NCBI RefSeq assembly: GCF_036013915.1 | Contig: NZ_CP107899.1 | Location: 868,001 to 932,000 of the forward strand | From: Streptomyces sp. NBC_00464 | GTDB taxonomy: Bacteria > Actinomycetota > Actinomycetes > Streptomycetales > Streptomycetaceae | Length of the DNA stretch: 64,000 bases | Direction of reading: 5' to 3' | Shown here: positions 27,746 to 36,720 of the stretch, in pieces | How positions within the stretch are numbered: the first letter of the stretch is position 1 | Layout: every line of letters begins with the position of its first letter | Position numbers and translations under genes: made by a program | The notes under the pieces: generated by a model | Database searches by the model: none | The model's input: the letters and a program-made list of their open reading frames with translations, nothing else | What the model was told of the DNA's origin: nothing

Positions 27746-28594
27746 ATGACCCTGCCCACTCTGCTCCCCGACATGACGACCTCGGCGGTGACGGACGCGT
27801 ACACGCGTCTGGCCGAGGTCTTTCCCGGGCTGCGCGCCGAGGCGCTGACGGACGGCGAGACCTCCCCCGGCGGCGCCGGCTGGGTGGGCGCCCACGAGCT
27901 CGCGGCGGGTGGCAGCGGGCTCGACGCCTTCCTCGCCTGGGACGACGCGCAGGTGCTGCGGGACTACGGGCAGCAGGCCAGGCCCGATGTGGTCGCCGGC
28001 TTCGGACTGCACCGCTACGCATGGCCGGCCTGTCTGCTGGTGACGGTGCCGTGGTTCCTGCACCGGCGGGTGCCGCGCATCCCGGTCGAGGGCGTCGCCT
28101 TCCACCGGGCGCTGGGCCATCTGACCGTACGGGTGCGGGAATTCGCCTGCCTGCCCGGCGATCCGGCGGCGGAGCTGCCGGGTGCGCGCGTGGTGGCGGA
28201 CGAGGCCGCACTGCGCGCCGAGGTGCTCGCGTCCGTGGCCGAACACCTCGGCCCGGTCCTCGACGGCTTCGGCCCGCGGATGCGGCGCGGCAAGCGGGCG
28301 CTGTGGGGCATGGCGACGGACGAGATCGTCGAGGGCCTCTGGTACATCGCCCATCTCCTCGGCGAGGAACGGCGCGCGATGGCCGAGCTGGAGGCGCTCC
28401 TGCCGGGCACCACGAAGCCGTACGTCGGCACGGCGGGCTTCCGCGAGCTGACCGGACCGAACGGGGAGTCGCTGCCCACCCGGGACCGGGCGAGCTGCTG
28501 CATGTTCTACACGGTGCGGCCCGAGGACACCTGTGTCACCTGCCCGCGCACCTGCGACGCGGACCGGGTCCGGAAGCTGACGCCCGCCCCCTGA
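27746..28594 (+). CDS. FhuF-like [2Fe-2S] ferric siderophore reductase
   Basis: 282 residues. The C-terminus holds the FhuF cysteine signature C-C-x10-C-x2-C near 252-266, a [2Fe-2S] site. The central part matches the FhuF/IucA-like reductase region (CRYAWPAC-type stretch, LHRYAWPACLLVTVPWFLH). It should reduce ferric siderophore complexes in the cytoplasm to free iron. An iron box sits immediately upstream. No convincing ribosome site precedes ATG 27746; ATG 27773 is an alternative. Confidence 0.8.
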   Translation: MTLPTLLPDMTTSAVTDAYTRLAEVFPGLRAEALTDGETSPGGAGWVGAHELAAGGSGLDAFLAWDDAQVLRDYGQQARPDVVAGFGLHRYAWPACLLVTVPWFLHRRVPRIPVEGVAFHRALGHLTVRVREFACLPGDPAAELPGARVVADEAALRAEVLASVAEHLGPVLDGFGPRMRRGKRALWGMATDEIVEGLWYIAHLLGEERRAMAELEALLPGTTKPYVGTAGFRELTGPNGESLPTRDRASCCMFYTVRPEDTCVTCPRTCDADRVRKLTPAP

Positions 28595-28624
28595 TCCGCA
28601 CGGCCCGCGGGCGTGGTGCGGATC
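28593..28624. terminator. Hairpin terminator after the FhuF-like gene
   Basis: GATCCGCAC and GTGCGGATC form a perfect 9-bp stem around 14 nt, beginning within the stop codon of the reductase gene. The rest of the 226-bp gap to 28820 holds only an AT-richer stretch likely to contain the DUF2637 gene promoter. Confidence 0.65.
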
Positions 28625-28820
28625 GACGATCCACGCCGCCCGCACGAGTGGCATAAATCGAACACAACTCCTCTGCGGCATACGGTCATTCGACCAAATC
28701 GCGGTTATCCGGCGGCTCTGCCACCCCGTTGGCGTTCTCTTGCCCCGAAACCGCCTGGACGCGACGAAATCCCCGGCACGATGGCGCCGAAACGCCCTAT
28801 CGCGATGCAAGGGATCGTGC

Positions 28821-29900
28821 ATGAGACTGACCGACATATCGCTTGACTGGCTGCTTCCGGCCGCCGTGCTGCTGGCGGGGGTCATGGCGGCGGTGGCGGT
28901 GGTCGCGCGCGGCAAGCGCGCCTCTGACACATCCGCGGCCGACGACACCTGGGAACGCAGCGAGGACCGGCGCAGACGCAAGGAGGCGCTGTACGCGACC
29001 GCTTCGTACGTTCTGCTGTTCTGCTGTGCTGCGGTCGCCGCCGCACTGTCCTTCCACGGACTCGTCGGCTTCGGCACACAGAATCTCGGCCTCTCCGGAG
29101 GCTGGGAGTATCTGGTGCCGTTCGGCCTCGACGGGGCGGCGATGTTCTGCTCCGTGCTCGCCGTGCGTGAGGCCAGCCACGGGGACGCCGCGCTCGGCTC
29201 GCGGCTGCTGGTGTGGACCTTCGCCGGTGCCGCCGCCTGGTTCAACTGGGTGCACGCGCCGCGCGGCCTGAACCACGCGGGCGCCCCGCACTTCTTCGCG
29301 GGGATGTCGCTCTCGGCGGCCGTGCTCTTCGACCGGGCGCTGAAACAGACCCGAGTGGCAGCGCTGCGCGAACAGGGCCTGGTGCCCCGTCCGTTGCCGC
29401 AGATCCGGATCGTACGGTGGCTGCGTGCACCCCGGGAGACCTTCGGCGCCTGGTCGCTGATGCTGCTCGAAGGCGTACGCACGCTGGACGAAGCGGTCGA
29501 CGAAGTACGCGAGGACCGCCGGGAGAACGAGCAGAACCGTCTCCGCAGGCGGGACCAGGAGAAGCTGGACCGGGCACAGATCAAGGCCCTGAACCGGCAG
29601 AACCGGGCCTGGGGACGGGTCGGCCGGGGCAGCGCCCAGGTGGACGTCCAGGCCATCGCCCCCGCGACGGGCTCCGCGCAGTCCGTCGCGGAGCCCGCCA
29701 TATCCGAGCCGGGTCAGCTGCCCCTGCGACCCCGGCCATCCCTGCAAGCCGTGAACGGCCCGAACTCGAGGGACGTCCCTGAGCTGGGGGCGCCCGATCC
29801 GAGAGCGGTCGACCTCACCCCCGAGGACGACACCCAGGCACTGCCCAGACTCGACTCTCTGGAGCAGAAACTGAAGGACCTGGAGCAGCAGTTCGGCTGA
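28821..29900 (+). CDS. DUF2637 membrane protein
   Basis: 359 residues from ATG 28821, a few bases after GGGAT. About four membrane segments: residues 9-30, a pair within 65-110 (YVLLFCCAAVAAALSFHGL, VPFGLDGAAMFCSVLAV), and FAGAAAWFNWVHAP near 140. This is the DUF2637 layout common in actinobacteria, sometimes with Spd-type transfer proteins. From about 215 onward it is a charged cytoplasmic tail with a likely coiled coil (DEVREDRRENEQNRLRRRD) and a Pro/Ala-rich end. Function unknown. Confidence 0.75.
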   Translation: MRLTDISLDWLLPAAVLLAGVMAAVAVVARGKRASDTSAADDTWERSEDRRRRKEALYATASYVLLFCCAAVAAALSFHGLVGFGTQNLGLSGGWEYLVPFGLDGAAMFCSVLAVREASHGDAALGSRLLVWTFAGAAAWFNWVHAPRGLNHAGAPHFFAGMSLSAAVLFDRALKQTRVAALREQGLVPRPLPQIRIVRWLRAPRETFGAWSLMLLEGVRTLDEAVDEVREDRRENEQNRLRRRDQEKLDRAQIKALNRQNRAWGRVGRGSAQVDVQAIAPATGSAQSVAEPAISEPGQLPLRPRPSLQAVNGPNSRDVPELGAPDPRAVDLTPEDDTQALPRLDSLEQKLKDLEQQFG

Positions 29901-29926
29901 AGTGCCGGCCGGCGGACCTGCGGGAC

Positions 29927-29962
29927 ACGGCCCTGACGATCCGACAAGACCGTCAGGGCCGT
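29927..29962. terminator. Bidirectional terminator
   Basis: ACGGCCCTGACG and CGTCAGGGCCGT make a perfect 12-bp stem around 12 nt. It sits between converging genes, and the stop codon of the ATPase gene falls inside the right arm. Confidence 0.8.
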
Positions 29963-30411
29963 TCGCCGTCCAGTTCGAACCAGACCACCTTGCCCAGGGC
30001 GTGCGGGCTGATTCCCCAGGAGTCCGCGAGGCTCTCCACCAGGACAAGTCCCCTGCCGTGCGTACCGTCGTCGGCGTTCGGTACGTGCGACACGGGCATG
30101 CCCGGGACGAAGTCCCGTACTTCCACGCGCAGCTTCTGCGGCTCCACGCTGACGGCGACGACCGCTCCGTCGTCCGTATGGACCAGCGCGTTGGTCACGA
30201 GCTCGCTGAGCAGCAGTTCAGCCACCTGCGCGGGCTCCTCCTTCCATCGGTATCGCAGCAATTCCCGCACCGCGCCCCGCACTTCCGCGACGGCCGCCAG
30301 ATCGGCACGGCCGACTCTGCGATGCAGTCGGGCCAGTTCCTGACGCCCCATCGTCTCCCCCGCCCACACAGTGAATCGCCCCCTGTTATCGAAGGTGCTC
30401 ACGCAATGCAT
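29953..30411 (-). CDS. ATP-binding protein, anti-sigma factor kinase type (HATPase_c_2)
   Basis: About 152 residues, taking ATG 30411 (MHCVSTF); other starts at 30432 and 30399 are possible. GHKL motifs: N-box ELLLSELVTNALVHT near 70, G1-like VRDFVPG near 98 and G2 GTHGRGLVLVE near 119. Streptomyces encodes dozens of such single-domain kinases, which bind ATP and either sequester sigma factors or phosphorylate anti-anti-sigma proteins. No sigma factor or antagonist is adjacent, so its partner is unknown. Confidence 0.82.
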   Translation of the reverse strand: MHCVSTFDNRGRFTVWAGETMGRQELARLHRRVGRADLAAVAEVRGAVRELLRYRWKEEPAQVAELLLSELVTNALVHTDDGAVVAVSVEPQKLRVEVRDFVPGMPVSHVPNADDGTHGRGLVLVESLADSWGISPHALGKVVWFELDGERP

Positions 30412-30494
30412 GCCCCGCCTACGCGCTGTCACGCTTGTCGGTGCCTCACAAGGGCGGCGATTCCAGCGTTCCTCAGGGCGGCTTTCTGCGGACG

Positions 30495-32438
30495 TCAGGC
30501 CCGTTTGTAGTAGTAGCCGTCGGCATGGGCGGCGCCGACGTTGTGCTGGACGCCGCTGCCGTTGAGGGTGAAGTACGACGCGTCGAGCGTGGCGTAGCAG
30601 TAGCCGGGGTTGGCGCCGACGAGCTTGGCCGTGCCGACGTTGATACGGCTGTTGCCGTTCGCCGTGGACGTCACCTTGGCCTCGTACGGGCAGTTGTTGA
30701 CCGGGAAGTCGGTCAGACGCACCACACCCGACCCGGAGATGGTGATCGTGCCCGGCTGCCCCACGTTGTACGCGTCGCCGTACTTCCAGGTGCCCGCGAA
30801 CGACGACGGCACCGTACTCCCGCCCCCTGATCCGCCCGTGGAGCCCGAAGCGCCTCCCGAACCGGTCGTGGTGGACCCGGAGGTGCTGCCGGAGCCGCTC
30901 GTGGAGCCCGACGTGCTGCCCGAGGTGCTGACTGATCCTCCGCCGCCCGTACTCCCACCGCTCGATCCTCCGCTGCTCGAACTCCCGCCGTCCGTCGCAT
31001 CGGTGCCGTCACCGGAGGAACCTGCGCCGGAGCCGCCCACGGCGGACGTACCGCCGCCGTCCGGTGTTCCCGCACCGCCGGCCGAGCCTCCGGCGTCCCC
31101 GCTTCCCTTCCCGTCCTCGCCGTCCTTCCGGTCGTCGTCCTTCTTGCCGCCGGACGCCTGGGGACTCCTGTCGCTCGGGGGAGGTGAGCTGTGCGGTGCC
31201 GACGGCGACCCCGGCACCGAAGGGGCCGTCGCACCGCTGGACGGGGACGCGTGGATGCCACGGTCGCTGTCGCCGCCGAACGGCTGCAGGATCGCCAGCG
31301 TGCCGCCTCCCCCGCCCAGGACCACGACCAGGGGAACGGCCACGAACCATGGGCGGCGTCGCTCGTCCCGCTTGCGTTTCGGCTCGGCCGTCCCACCGAC
31401 GGAGGCGACCACGGCGACGTCCGCCGGCGCCCGCAGGTCCACCGTCCCTCGGTCGACGCCCTCCTGCCGCACCGGCGCCGCCTCCGCGTCCAGGAGCCGC
31501 GCCGACTGCCGCGCGAGGTGGCTCACCACTCCGGCCGGCAGCCACGACGCCCCCGCGGCAGGGCCCTCGCTGCCGCGCTCGGCCAACAGCTTGTCCACGG
31601 AGGGCCGTTCGGTGACCGACTTGGCCAGGAGGCGGCCGATCAGGGTGCGCAGAGCCTCGTCGCGGACCTCCTCGATGTCGGGTTCGGCCTCGACGATGTG
31701 GTACATCACCGCGTGCTGGTTGCTCACCCCGTTGCCGAAGGGGAGCGTGCCGGTCGCCGCATACGTGAGCACGCAGCCGAGGGTGAACACGTCGCTCTTC
31801 GGGCCCGCGCTCTCGCCGCGGATCTGCTCCGGTGCCATGAAGCCGGGCGATCCGATCACCATTCCCGTGCTGGTGAGAAGGGAATCGACGGACGTTTCGA
31901 CAGCGCGGGCGATCCCGAAGTCGATGACCTTGGGCCCCTCGACCGTGAGCATCACGTTCGACGGCTTCAGGTCGCGGTGGACGATGCCGGCCGAATGGAT
32001 GTCGTTGAGTGCGCGCAAAAGCCCGTCGGCAAGGGCGAGTACGGACGCGGCGGGGAGCGCACCATGGCCCCGGACCACCTGTTCCAGGGAGAGCCCCGGG
32101 ACATAACCCGTGGCCACCCAGGGGTACTCCGCGTCGGGGGCTGCGTCCAGTACGGGCGCGGTGTAGCGCTCCCCCACGCGCCTCGCCGCATCGACCTCAC
32201 GGCGGAAGCGGGCCCTGAACTGCGGGTCCGCGACGTGCTCGGAGTGCACCACCTTGACCGCGACCGTGCGGCCGCCCTCGGAACGGGCCAGGTAGACCCG
32301 GCCCATGCCCCCCGCACCGAGTCTGCCGAGCAGCAGGTAGGGCCCGATGCGGACCGGGTCGGTGGCGGCCAGCGGCTTGATGCCGCCGTCGAGGTTGTCC
32401 TCGCCGTCCCCGTGGCTGTCGTTGTGCACGCTGGTCAT
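30495..32438 (-). CDS. Membrane-anchored Ser/Thr protein kinase (PknB-like)
   Basis: 647 residues from ATG 32438 with GGGAGAG upstream. The kinase domain spans about 30-290: glycine loop GRLGAGGMGRVYLA, K62 (VAVKVV), HRDLKPSN at 154-161, D173 in DFG, and APEQI. A basic juxtamembrane stretch (KRKRDERRR) precedes the transmembrane helix FVAVPLVVVLGGGGGTLAIL near 380. Outside lies a long Ser/Gly/Thr-rich linker of about 150 residues, then a ~100-residue C-terminal domain with three Cys and beta-strand character. It has no PASTA repeats, so the outer domain may sense something else. Confidence 0.88.
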   Translation of the reverse strand: MTSVHNDSHGDGEDNLDGGIKPLAATDPVRIGPYLLLGRLGAGGMGRVYLARSEGGRTVAVKVVHSEHVADPQFRARFRREVDAARRVGERYTAPVLDAAPDAEYPWVATGYVPGLSLEQVVRGHGALPAASVLALADGLLRALNDIHSAGIVHRDLKPSNVMLTVEGPKVIDFGIARAVETSVDSLLTSTGMVIGSPGFMAPEQIRGESAGPKSDVFTLGCVLTYAATGTLPFGNGVSNQHAVMYHIVEAEPDIEEVRDEALRTLIGRLLAKSVTERPSVDKLLAERGSEGPAAGASWLPAGVVSHLARQSARLLDAEAAPVRQEGVDRGTVDLRAPADVAVVASVGGTAEPKRKRDERRRPWFVAVPLVVVLGGGGGTLAILQPFGGDSDRGIHASPSSGATAPSVPGSPSAPHSSPPPSDRSPQASGGKKDDDRKDGEDGKGSGDAGGSAGGAGTPDGGGTSAVGGSGAGSSGDGTDATDGGSSSSGGSSGGSTGGGGSVSTSGSTSGSTSGSGSTSGSTTTGSGGASGSTGGSGGGSTVPSSFAGTWKYGDAYNVGQPGTITISGSGVVRLTDFPVNNCPYEAKVTSTANGNSRINVGTAKLVGANPGYCYATLDASYFTLNGSGVQHNVGAAHADGYYYKRA

Positions 32439-32574
32439 GTTCGAGCACTCTCCCGTGAGTCCCGCCGCGCAGTCCCCCCGGGACCGCCACCGCCCCTTGA
32501 AACCGCCTTGTACAGAGGCGGCTTGGAGCGGCAAGTGCTCAGTCTGGGGCACAGCACGTAACTATTGGAACTGC

Positions 32575-32594
32575 TTCCGGAATTAATTCTGGAA
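32575..32594. promoter_or_regulatory. TetR-type operator between kinase and TetR genes
   Basis: A 20-bp dyad with arms TTCCGGAATT and AATTCTGGAA, one mismatched pair. It lies 73 bp before the TetR-family gene and 137 bp before the divergent kinase gene, placing it to control the regulator itself and perhaps the kinase. Confidence 0.6.
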
Positions 32595-32666
32595 CATTCT
32601 TCTACTCTGGGTACCGGCGGGCGGGCCCATGAGGGGACGCCGGAACCGGGAGCCGGGGCGGCATCG

Positions 32667-33257
32667 ATGAGTCCGAAGCAGCAACGCGGTGAGGCCACTG
32701 CCGCGCACGTACTCGACTGCGCGCTGGACCTCTACGCGTCGGACGGCGAAGCCGGGCTCACCCTGGGCGCGCTCACCTCGGCCAGCGGCGTCAGCGCGGG
32801 AAGCATCTACCACCACTTCGGCAGCCTCCCGGGCGTGGTGGCCGCGCTCGCGCAATCCTGGCTGGGCCGCCTCCTCGACGAGCTGGGCGGGGAGCTCGCA
32901 CGGGCCGGGAACGCCCGGACCGGCATCCACGCGGTGGTGCGGACCTACCTGACCTTCATCCAGGTCCACCCGGACGCGGCGCGGCTCATGCACTCCGCCA
33001 CCGTGGACCGCGAGACCACCGCACGCGCCCGTCAGATCCGCGGGGCCCAGGAGGCCCGGCTGGCCCCTCTCGCGGCCTGGCTGCGCGCCCATCAGGAATC
33101 GGGCCAACTCGTGGATCTCCCCCTGCCCGTGGTGGAATCGCTGATCCTGGGCCCGGTGACGGGGATCGCACGCCGCTGGCTCTCGGTCGGCGACATCGAC
33201 ATCGAGGAGGCCGCGCGCACGGTCCCGGACCGCATTTGGCGCTCCGTCAGCCCCTGA
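32667..33257 (+). CDS. TetR/AcrR family regulator
   Basis: 196 residues from ATG 32667 (MSPKQQRGEATAAHVLDCA). The helix-turn-helix is LTLGALTSASGVSAGSIYHHFGSLPGVV, typical of TetR. The C-terminal ligand domain includes YLTFIQVHPDAARLMHSA. The upstream frame is longer but lacks conserved sequence. A dyad upstream suggests autoregulation. Ligand unknown; the only divergent neighbour is the membrane kinase. Confidence 0.88.
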   Translation: MSPKQQRGEATAAHVLDCALDLYASDGEAGLTLGALTSASGVSAGSIYHHFGSLPGVVAALAQSWLGRLLDELGGELARAGNARTGIHAVVRTYLTFIQVHPDAARLMHSATVDRETTARARQIRGAQEARLAPLAAWLRAHQESGQLVDLPLPVVESLILGPVTGIARRWLSVGDIDIEEAARTVPDRIWRSVSP

Positions 33258-33401
33258 ATGCGCCCGGCGCGCCGGGCTTGCGCCGGCTCGCGCGGAGCGA
33301 CCGTCCGCCCTCCTCGTTCACCTTCTTCTCTGTTAACTTCCGAAAAATTCACCCTTGTTGGCGTTGACGGGACCAGGTCTACGCGCGTCATCATGGTGAC
33401 T

Positions 33402-33794
33402 ATGCGAATCCCCCCACGGATCACCACGCTCGGCGGCGTCGCCGCCCTCCTGTCCGTCCTCTTCGTCGGCGGCCCCGTCGCGGCGACCGCGACCGCCGCG
33501 ACCACCTCGGTCGGCAGCATCTGCTATTCCGCGCTGCCGTCCCAGGCCCACGACACCCTCGATCTCATCGACGCCGGCGGACCCTTCCCGTACGACCAGG
33601 ACGGGACCGTCTTCCAGAACCGCGAAGGCGTCCTGCCCGGACAGAGCACCGGCTACTACCACGAGTACACCGTGATCACCCCCGGCTCCCCGACCCGCGG
33701 TGCGCGACGCATCGTCACGGGCGAGGAGGTCCAGGAGGACTACTACACCGCCGACCACTACGAGACCTTCGACCTCGTCGACCACGGCTGCTGA
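33402..33794 (+). CDS. Secreted guanyl-specific ribonuclease (RNase Sa family)
   Basis: 130 residues from ATG 33402 (MRIPPRITTLGG); ATG 33393 is an alternative. A signal peptide ends near AATATAA. The mature protein aligns closely with Streptomyces RNase Sa: ICYSALPSQAHDTLDLI, GPFPYDQDGTVFQNRE and YYHEYTVITPG. The catalytic Glu (YHEY), Arg (RRIVTG) and His (DHYETF) are all present, as are the first and last Cys that form the disulfide. It cleaves RNA after guanosine outside the cell. The barstar gene follows 103 bp downstream. TTGACG with a weak CATCAT suggests transcription starting at or near the ATG. Confidence 0.92.
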   Translation: MRIPPRITTLGGVAALLSVLFVGGPVAATATAATTSVGSICYSALPSQAHDTLDLIDAGGPFPYDQDGTVFQNREGVLPGQSTGYYHEYTVITPGSPTRGARRIVTGEEVQEDYYTADHYETFDLVDHGC

Positions 33795-33897
33795 GAGGCC
33801 GACGGGTCCTTCCGGGCCGCTCCCCCGGTCCGGTCCGCGCCGTAGCCCCCCACCTGCGGCGCGGACCTCCGGAGCGGCGTACTTGTACGCTCCCCCC

Positions 33898-34287
33898 ATG
33901 ACCGTGACCTATGTGATCGACGGCTCCGAGGTCACCGGCCTCGATCGCTTCTGGGACGTGATCGGCGAGGCGGTGAACGGGCCGGGCGGCTACTTCGGCC
34001 GGAATCTCGACGCCTTCGCGGACTGCCTGAGAGGCGGGATGGGCACGCCGGACGACGGCGACTTCGTCATCGAGTGGCGGGGCCACGCCCTGTCGGCGCG
34101 CGCTCTGGGCCACGAGGAGACCGCGCGCCATCTCCGCGGCCTGTCCGGCCGCGCCCATGCGAGCAACCTGCCGCGGCTGCGGCAGGAACTGGCGCGGGCC
34201 GAGGCCGGCCTGGGGCCGACGCTCTTCGACCGGCTGCTGGAGATCATCCGGGACGAGACCGCCCCCGGCACCCTGCGACTGCTCTGA
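33898..34287 (+). CDS. Barstar family ribonuclease inhibitor
   Basis: 129 residues. Barstar core: VTYVIDGSEVTGLDRFWDVIGEAVNG, then GYFGRNLDAFADCLRGG, which carries the inhibitory helix (Asn-Leu-Asp-Ala). It should bind the RNase Sa active site and protect the cytoplasm. The tail (residues ~75-129) is longer than in Bacillus barstar. TACGCT at 33886-33891 ends 6 bp before the ATG, the usual spacing for a leaderless transcript, so the inhibitor may be made independently of the RNase. Confidence 0.88.
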   Translation: MTVTYVIDGSEVTGLDRFWDVIGEAVNGPGGYFGRNLDAFADCLRGGMGTPDDGDFVIEWRGHALSARALGHEETARHLRGLSGRAHASNLPRLRQELARAEAGLGPTLFDRLLEIIRDETAPGTLRLL

Positions 34288-34323
34288 GGGCCACGGGCGC
34301 GGTCGGCCGCGTCCGTGACCCTC
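34286..34323. terminator. Bidirectional terminator
   Basis: A 17-position stem beginning GAGGGCCACGGGCGCGG with a 4-nt loop; two positions pair only as G-T. It starts at the barstar stop and lies before the converging collagenase stop. Confidence 0.7.
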
Positions 34324-34332
34324 AGGGACCGG

Positions 34333-36720
34333 TCAGTACTGCGTGGAGACCTTCGCCCCGCCGAAGTCCTGCACGGCGTAGAGACTGATGTAGTGCGCTC
34401 CTTCCGCCGGGTTCTCGACCGTCAGCGTGTGGGCGTTTCCGGTGCCGGTCGACCGTGAGGTGTAGGCACTGGTGGTGGCCCAGCCGTTGGCGTTGTAGTA
34501 GAGGTCGGCGTCGCCCGTGCCGCCGCTCATGGTGATGGTGAGCCGGGCGGTTCCGGCGGGCACGTAGAGGTACAGGTAGGAGTAGTTGCCCTGGGTGGCC
34601 TGCAGCCCGCTCCGGACACAGTCCTGACCGAGCTCCCGGACATCGCTCGCGGTGCACTCGGCCGACGGATCGGTCGGCGGGTTGGTGCTGGTTCCGCAGG
34701 CGCCACCCGCACACGCCGTCAGCCAGGTGTTCCAGTCGGTGTCGTAGCGGCTGCCGATGGTGGAGGTGAGCAGGGTGCGGGCGGCGTTCCAGTCGCCGCT
34801 GCGGTAGAGGCCCAGAAGCGTGTCCATGTCGGCGCGGTGCGACTGGAGCATGTAACGGACCGCCAGGTAGCCCCAGTTGTAGATGCGCGTCTGGTCGGCG
34901 TTCTCGTAGGTGGTGTCGAACAGGGAGCTCAGGGTGTAGGTGTGCGCGGCGGCCTGGGTGACGGCGTCGTCGTAGGTCACATCACGGTAGGAGTAGGAGA
35001 CGTACTCCGCGAAGCCCTCGACCCACCAGATGGTCGGCGTGGTGAGGCCGTCCTCGAAGTCGCCGGACATGTTGAACCGGCCGTCGAGGTAGTGCGTGTA
35101 CTCGTGGTTGAGGTTCCAGATCTGGAAGTCCGGGCGCACCCATTCGGCCTCGTAGGCGATGAAGCGCGGCTGGTTGCCGGCCGCTGCCGGGTCGCCCTCC
35201 AGGTACATGCCGCCGTTGTTGGTGTCGATGCCGTAGATGGCTCCGGCGTAGGTCTGGTAGTCGGTGCTCGAATCGAAGACGACCACCTCGATGGTGGTGT
35301 TGTTGTCGTCGGCGACCGGTCCGCTGTCACGGGCGATCTCGTGGAAGTAGGCGTCCTGGCCCTTCAGGCTGGTACAGGCGGCCGAGAGGTCGGACGAGGA
35401 CATCTGCTGGGCGAGGATGCGGATGCTGTCGCTGCAGGTGTACTCGACGGGAAGGACGGCGCTCTTGATCCGTGCCGCCAGGTCGCAGGTGCCGTACGTG
35501 GCGCAGTTGTCCGGTTCGTAGTAGTTGGCCATGTCCGCGAGTCCGACCCAGAGCGGTGCGGTCGGGCCCGTGAGGGAGCTCCGGCCGAGCAGGTCGATGA
35601 CGAGCGGTCGCGCCTTGGACCGCAGCGACTCCTCCTGGAGGAAGCGCGCGAGCTCGCGCCCGGCGTTGGAGGTCAGGTAGGCGCGGTCCGTGCCCAGCAG
35701 GTCGAGGTGATCGCGGGCGAAGCCGGCGAGCGAGTCGAGCAGGCTGGGATCGGCCTCGACGGCGCTGACGAACTCGGGCACCTGATGACCCCGGAAGGTC
35801 ACCGTGTAGACGCTGTTGACGGCGTTCAGCATGTACCAGGAGCTGTTGTACGAGGAGTCGTAGTCGGCGAGCAGGCGCTTGACGACGCTCAGGTAGCGGG
35901 CGTTCTGCACGGCGCTGTCGATGAGGATGACGGCTTCGGACAGGGTTTCCCCGTTGGCGTCCGTGACGTCGAAGGCGTGCGCGGAGGCGAAGAAGGCGTC
36001 GAGCCCGCCCTGGATGGCGGTGCGGAGCGCGTCGCCGTAGTCGCCGACGGTGGCGGGGTCGTAGTACTGCACGTAGTAGCCGGCCCGGAGGAACAGCACC
36101 AGCTGGGGCATCCCGGTGCTGCTGTCACCCGGGTACGCGGCCGATCCGTCGCGCAGGGCGTTGGCGACGGTGACCATCTGGGCCTCGCGGAAGGCGAGGT
36201 AGCCGTCGTTGCCCTTGACCGTGAACAGGGTGTTGACGCAGTCGGTCGTCGACGACTTGATCTGCTGCACCAGGTCGCTGCCGGTACGGCTGGTGAAGTC
36301 GGCGACGGAGCAGGCGGCGGCAGGGGCGATGCCGGCGGCCTTCGCGGCGGAGCGGGCCTTGGCCTTCATCGAGGGGGCCGGGTGGCTCGGCGCGGTGGCA
36401 CGCGGGTCGTCGTAGTCGCGCTTCAGCGCGTCCTTGGACGCGGTCTGCGGCGCCCGGTCGGCGGGCTTCAGGGCCGTGCCGCCTATGTGGCCGGGGTCCT
36501 GTACGGGTGCGGTGAGGGCCTGCGCAGCGGGGCCGCCCGGCTCGGGCGTCCCAGGAGCAACGGCCTTGCCCGCGGCAGCAGTCGTGGTGACGGCCGCCGG
36601 TGTGGAGGGCCGGGGCTCGGCGGCCAGGCTCGGTGCGGCAAGCATGCCGACACCCAGACAGGCCGCCAGGGCCACGGTGGACAAGCCGGTCAATCTCTGT
36701 CGAACCAAACGGTTCTTCAC
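34333..36720 (-). CDS. Secreted M9 family collagenase
   Basis: 795 residues from GTG 36720, with GGGAGG 6 bp upstream; the ATG at 36795 is less likely. A signal peptide (RQRLTGLSTVALAACLGVGMLAAPSLA) is followed by a disordered Pro/Ala region and the helical activator domain. The peptidase has zinc motif HEYTH at 539-543 and the downstream ligand Glu near 568 (WWVEGFAEYV). A C-terminal PPC-like beta domain follows CTASDVRELG near 690. It cleaves collagen and gelatin outside the cell. A hydroxyproline catabolic cluster lies 4 kb away. Confidence 0.93.
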   Translation of the reverse strand: MKNRLVRQRLTGLSTVALAACLGVGMLAAPSLAAEPRPSTPAAVTTTAAAGKAVAPGTPEPGGPAAQALTAPVQDPGHIGGTALKPADRAPQTASKDALKRDYDDPRATAPSHPAPSMKAKARSAAKAAGIAPAAACSVADFTSRTGSDLVQQIKSSTTDCVNTLFTVKGNDGYLAFREAQMVTVANALRDGSAAYPGDSSTGMPQLVLFLRAGYYVQYYDPATVGDYGDALRTAIQGGLDAFFASAHAFDVTDANGETLSEAVILIDSAVQNARYLSVVKRLLADYDSSYNSSWYMLNAVNSVYTVTFRGHQVPEFVSAVEADPSLLDSLAGFARDHLDLLGTDRAYLTSNAGRELARFLQEESLRSKARPLVIDLLGRSSLTGPTAPLWVGLADMANYYEPDNCATYGTCDLAARIKSAVLPVEYTCSDSIRILAQQMSSSDLSAACTSLKGQDAYFHEIARDSGPVADDNNTTIEVVVFDSSTDYQTYAGAIYGIDTNNGGMYLEGDPAAAGNQPRFIAYEAEWVRPDFQIWNLNHEYTHYLDGRFNMSGDFEDGLTTPTIWWVEGFAEYVSYSYRDVTYDDAVTQAAAHTYTLSSLFDTTYENADQTRIYNWGYLAVRYMLQSHRADMDTLLGLYRSGDWNAARTLLTSTIGSRYDTDWNTWLTACAGGACGTSTNPPTDPSAECTASDVRELGQDCVRSGLQATQGNYSYLYLYVPAGTARLTITMSGGTGDADLYYNANGWATTSAYTSRSTGTGNAHTLTVENPAEGAHYISLYAVQDFGGAKVSTQY

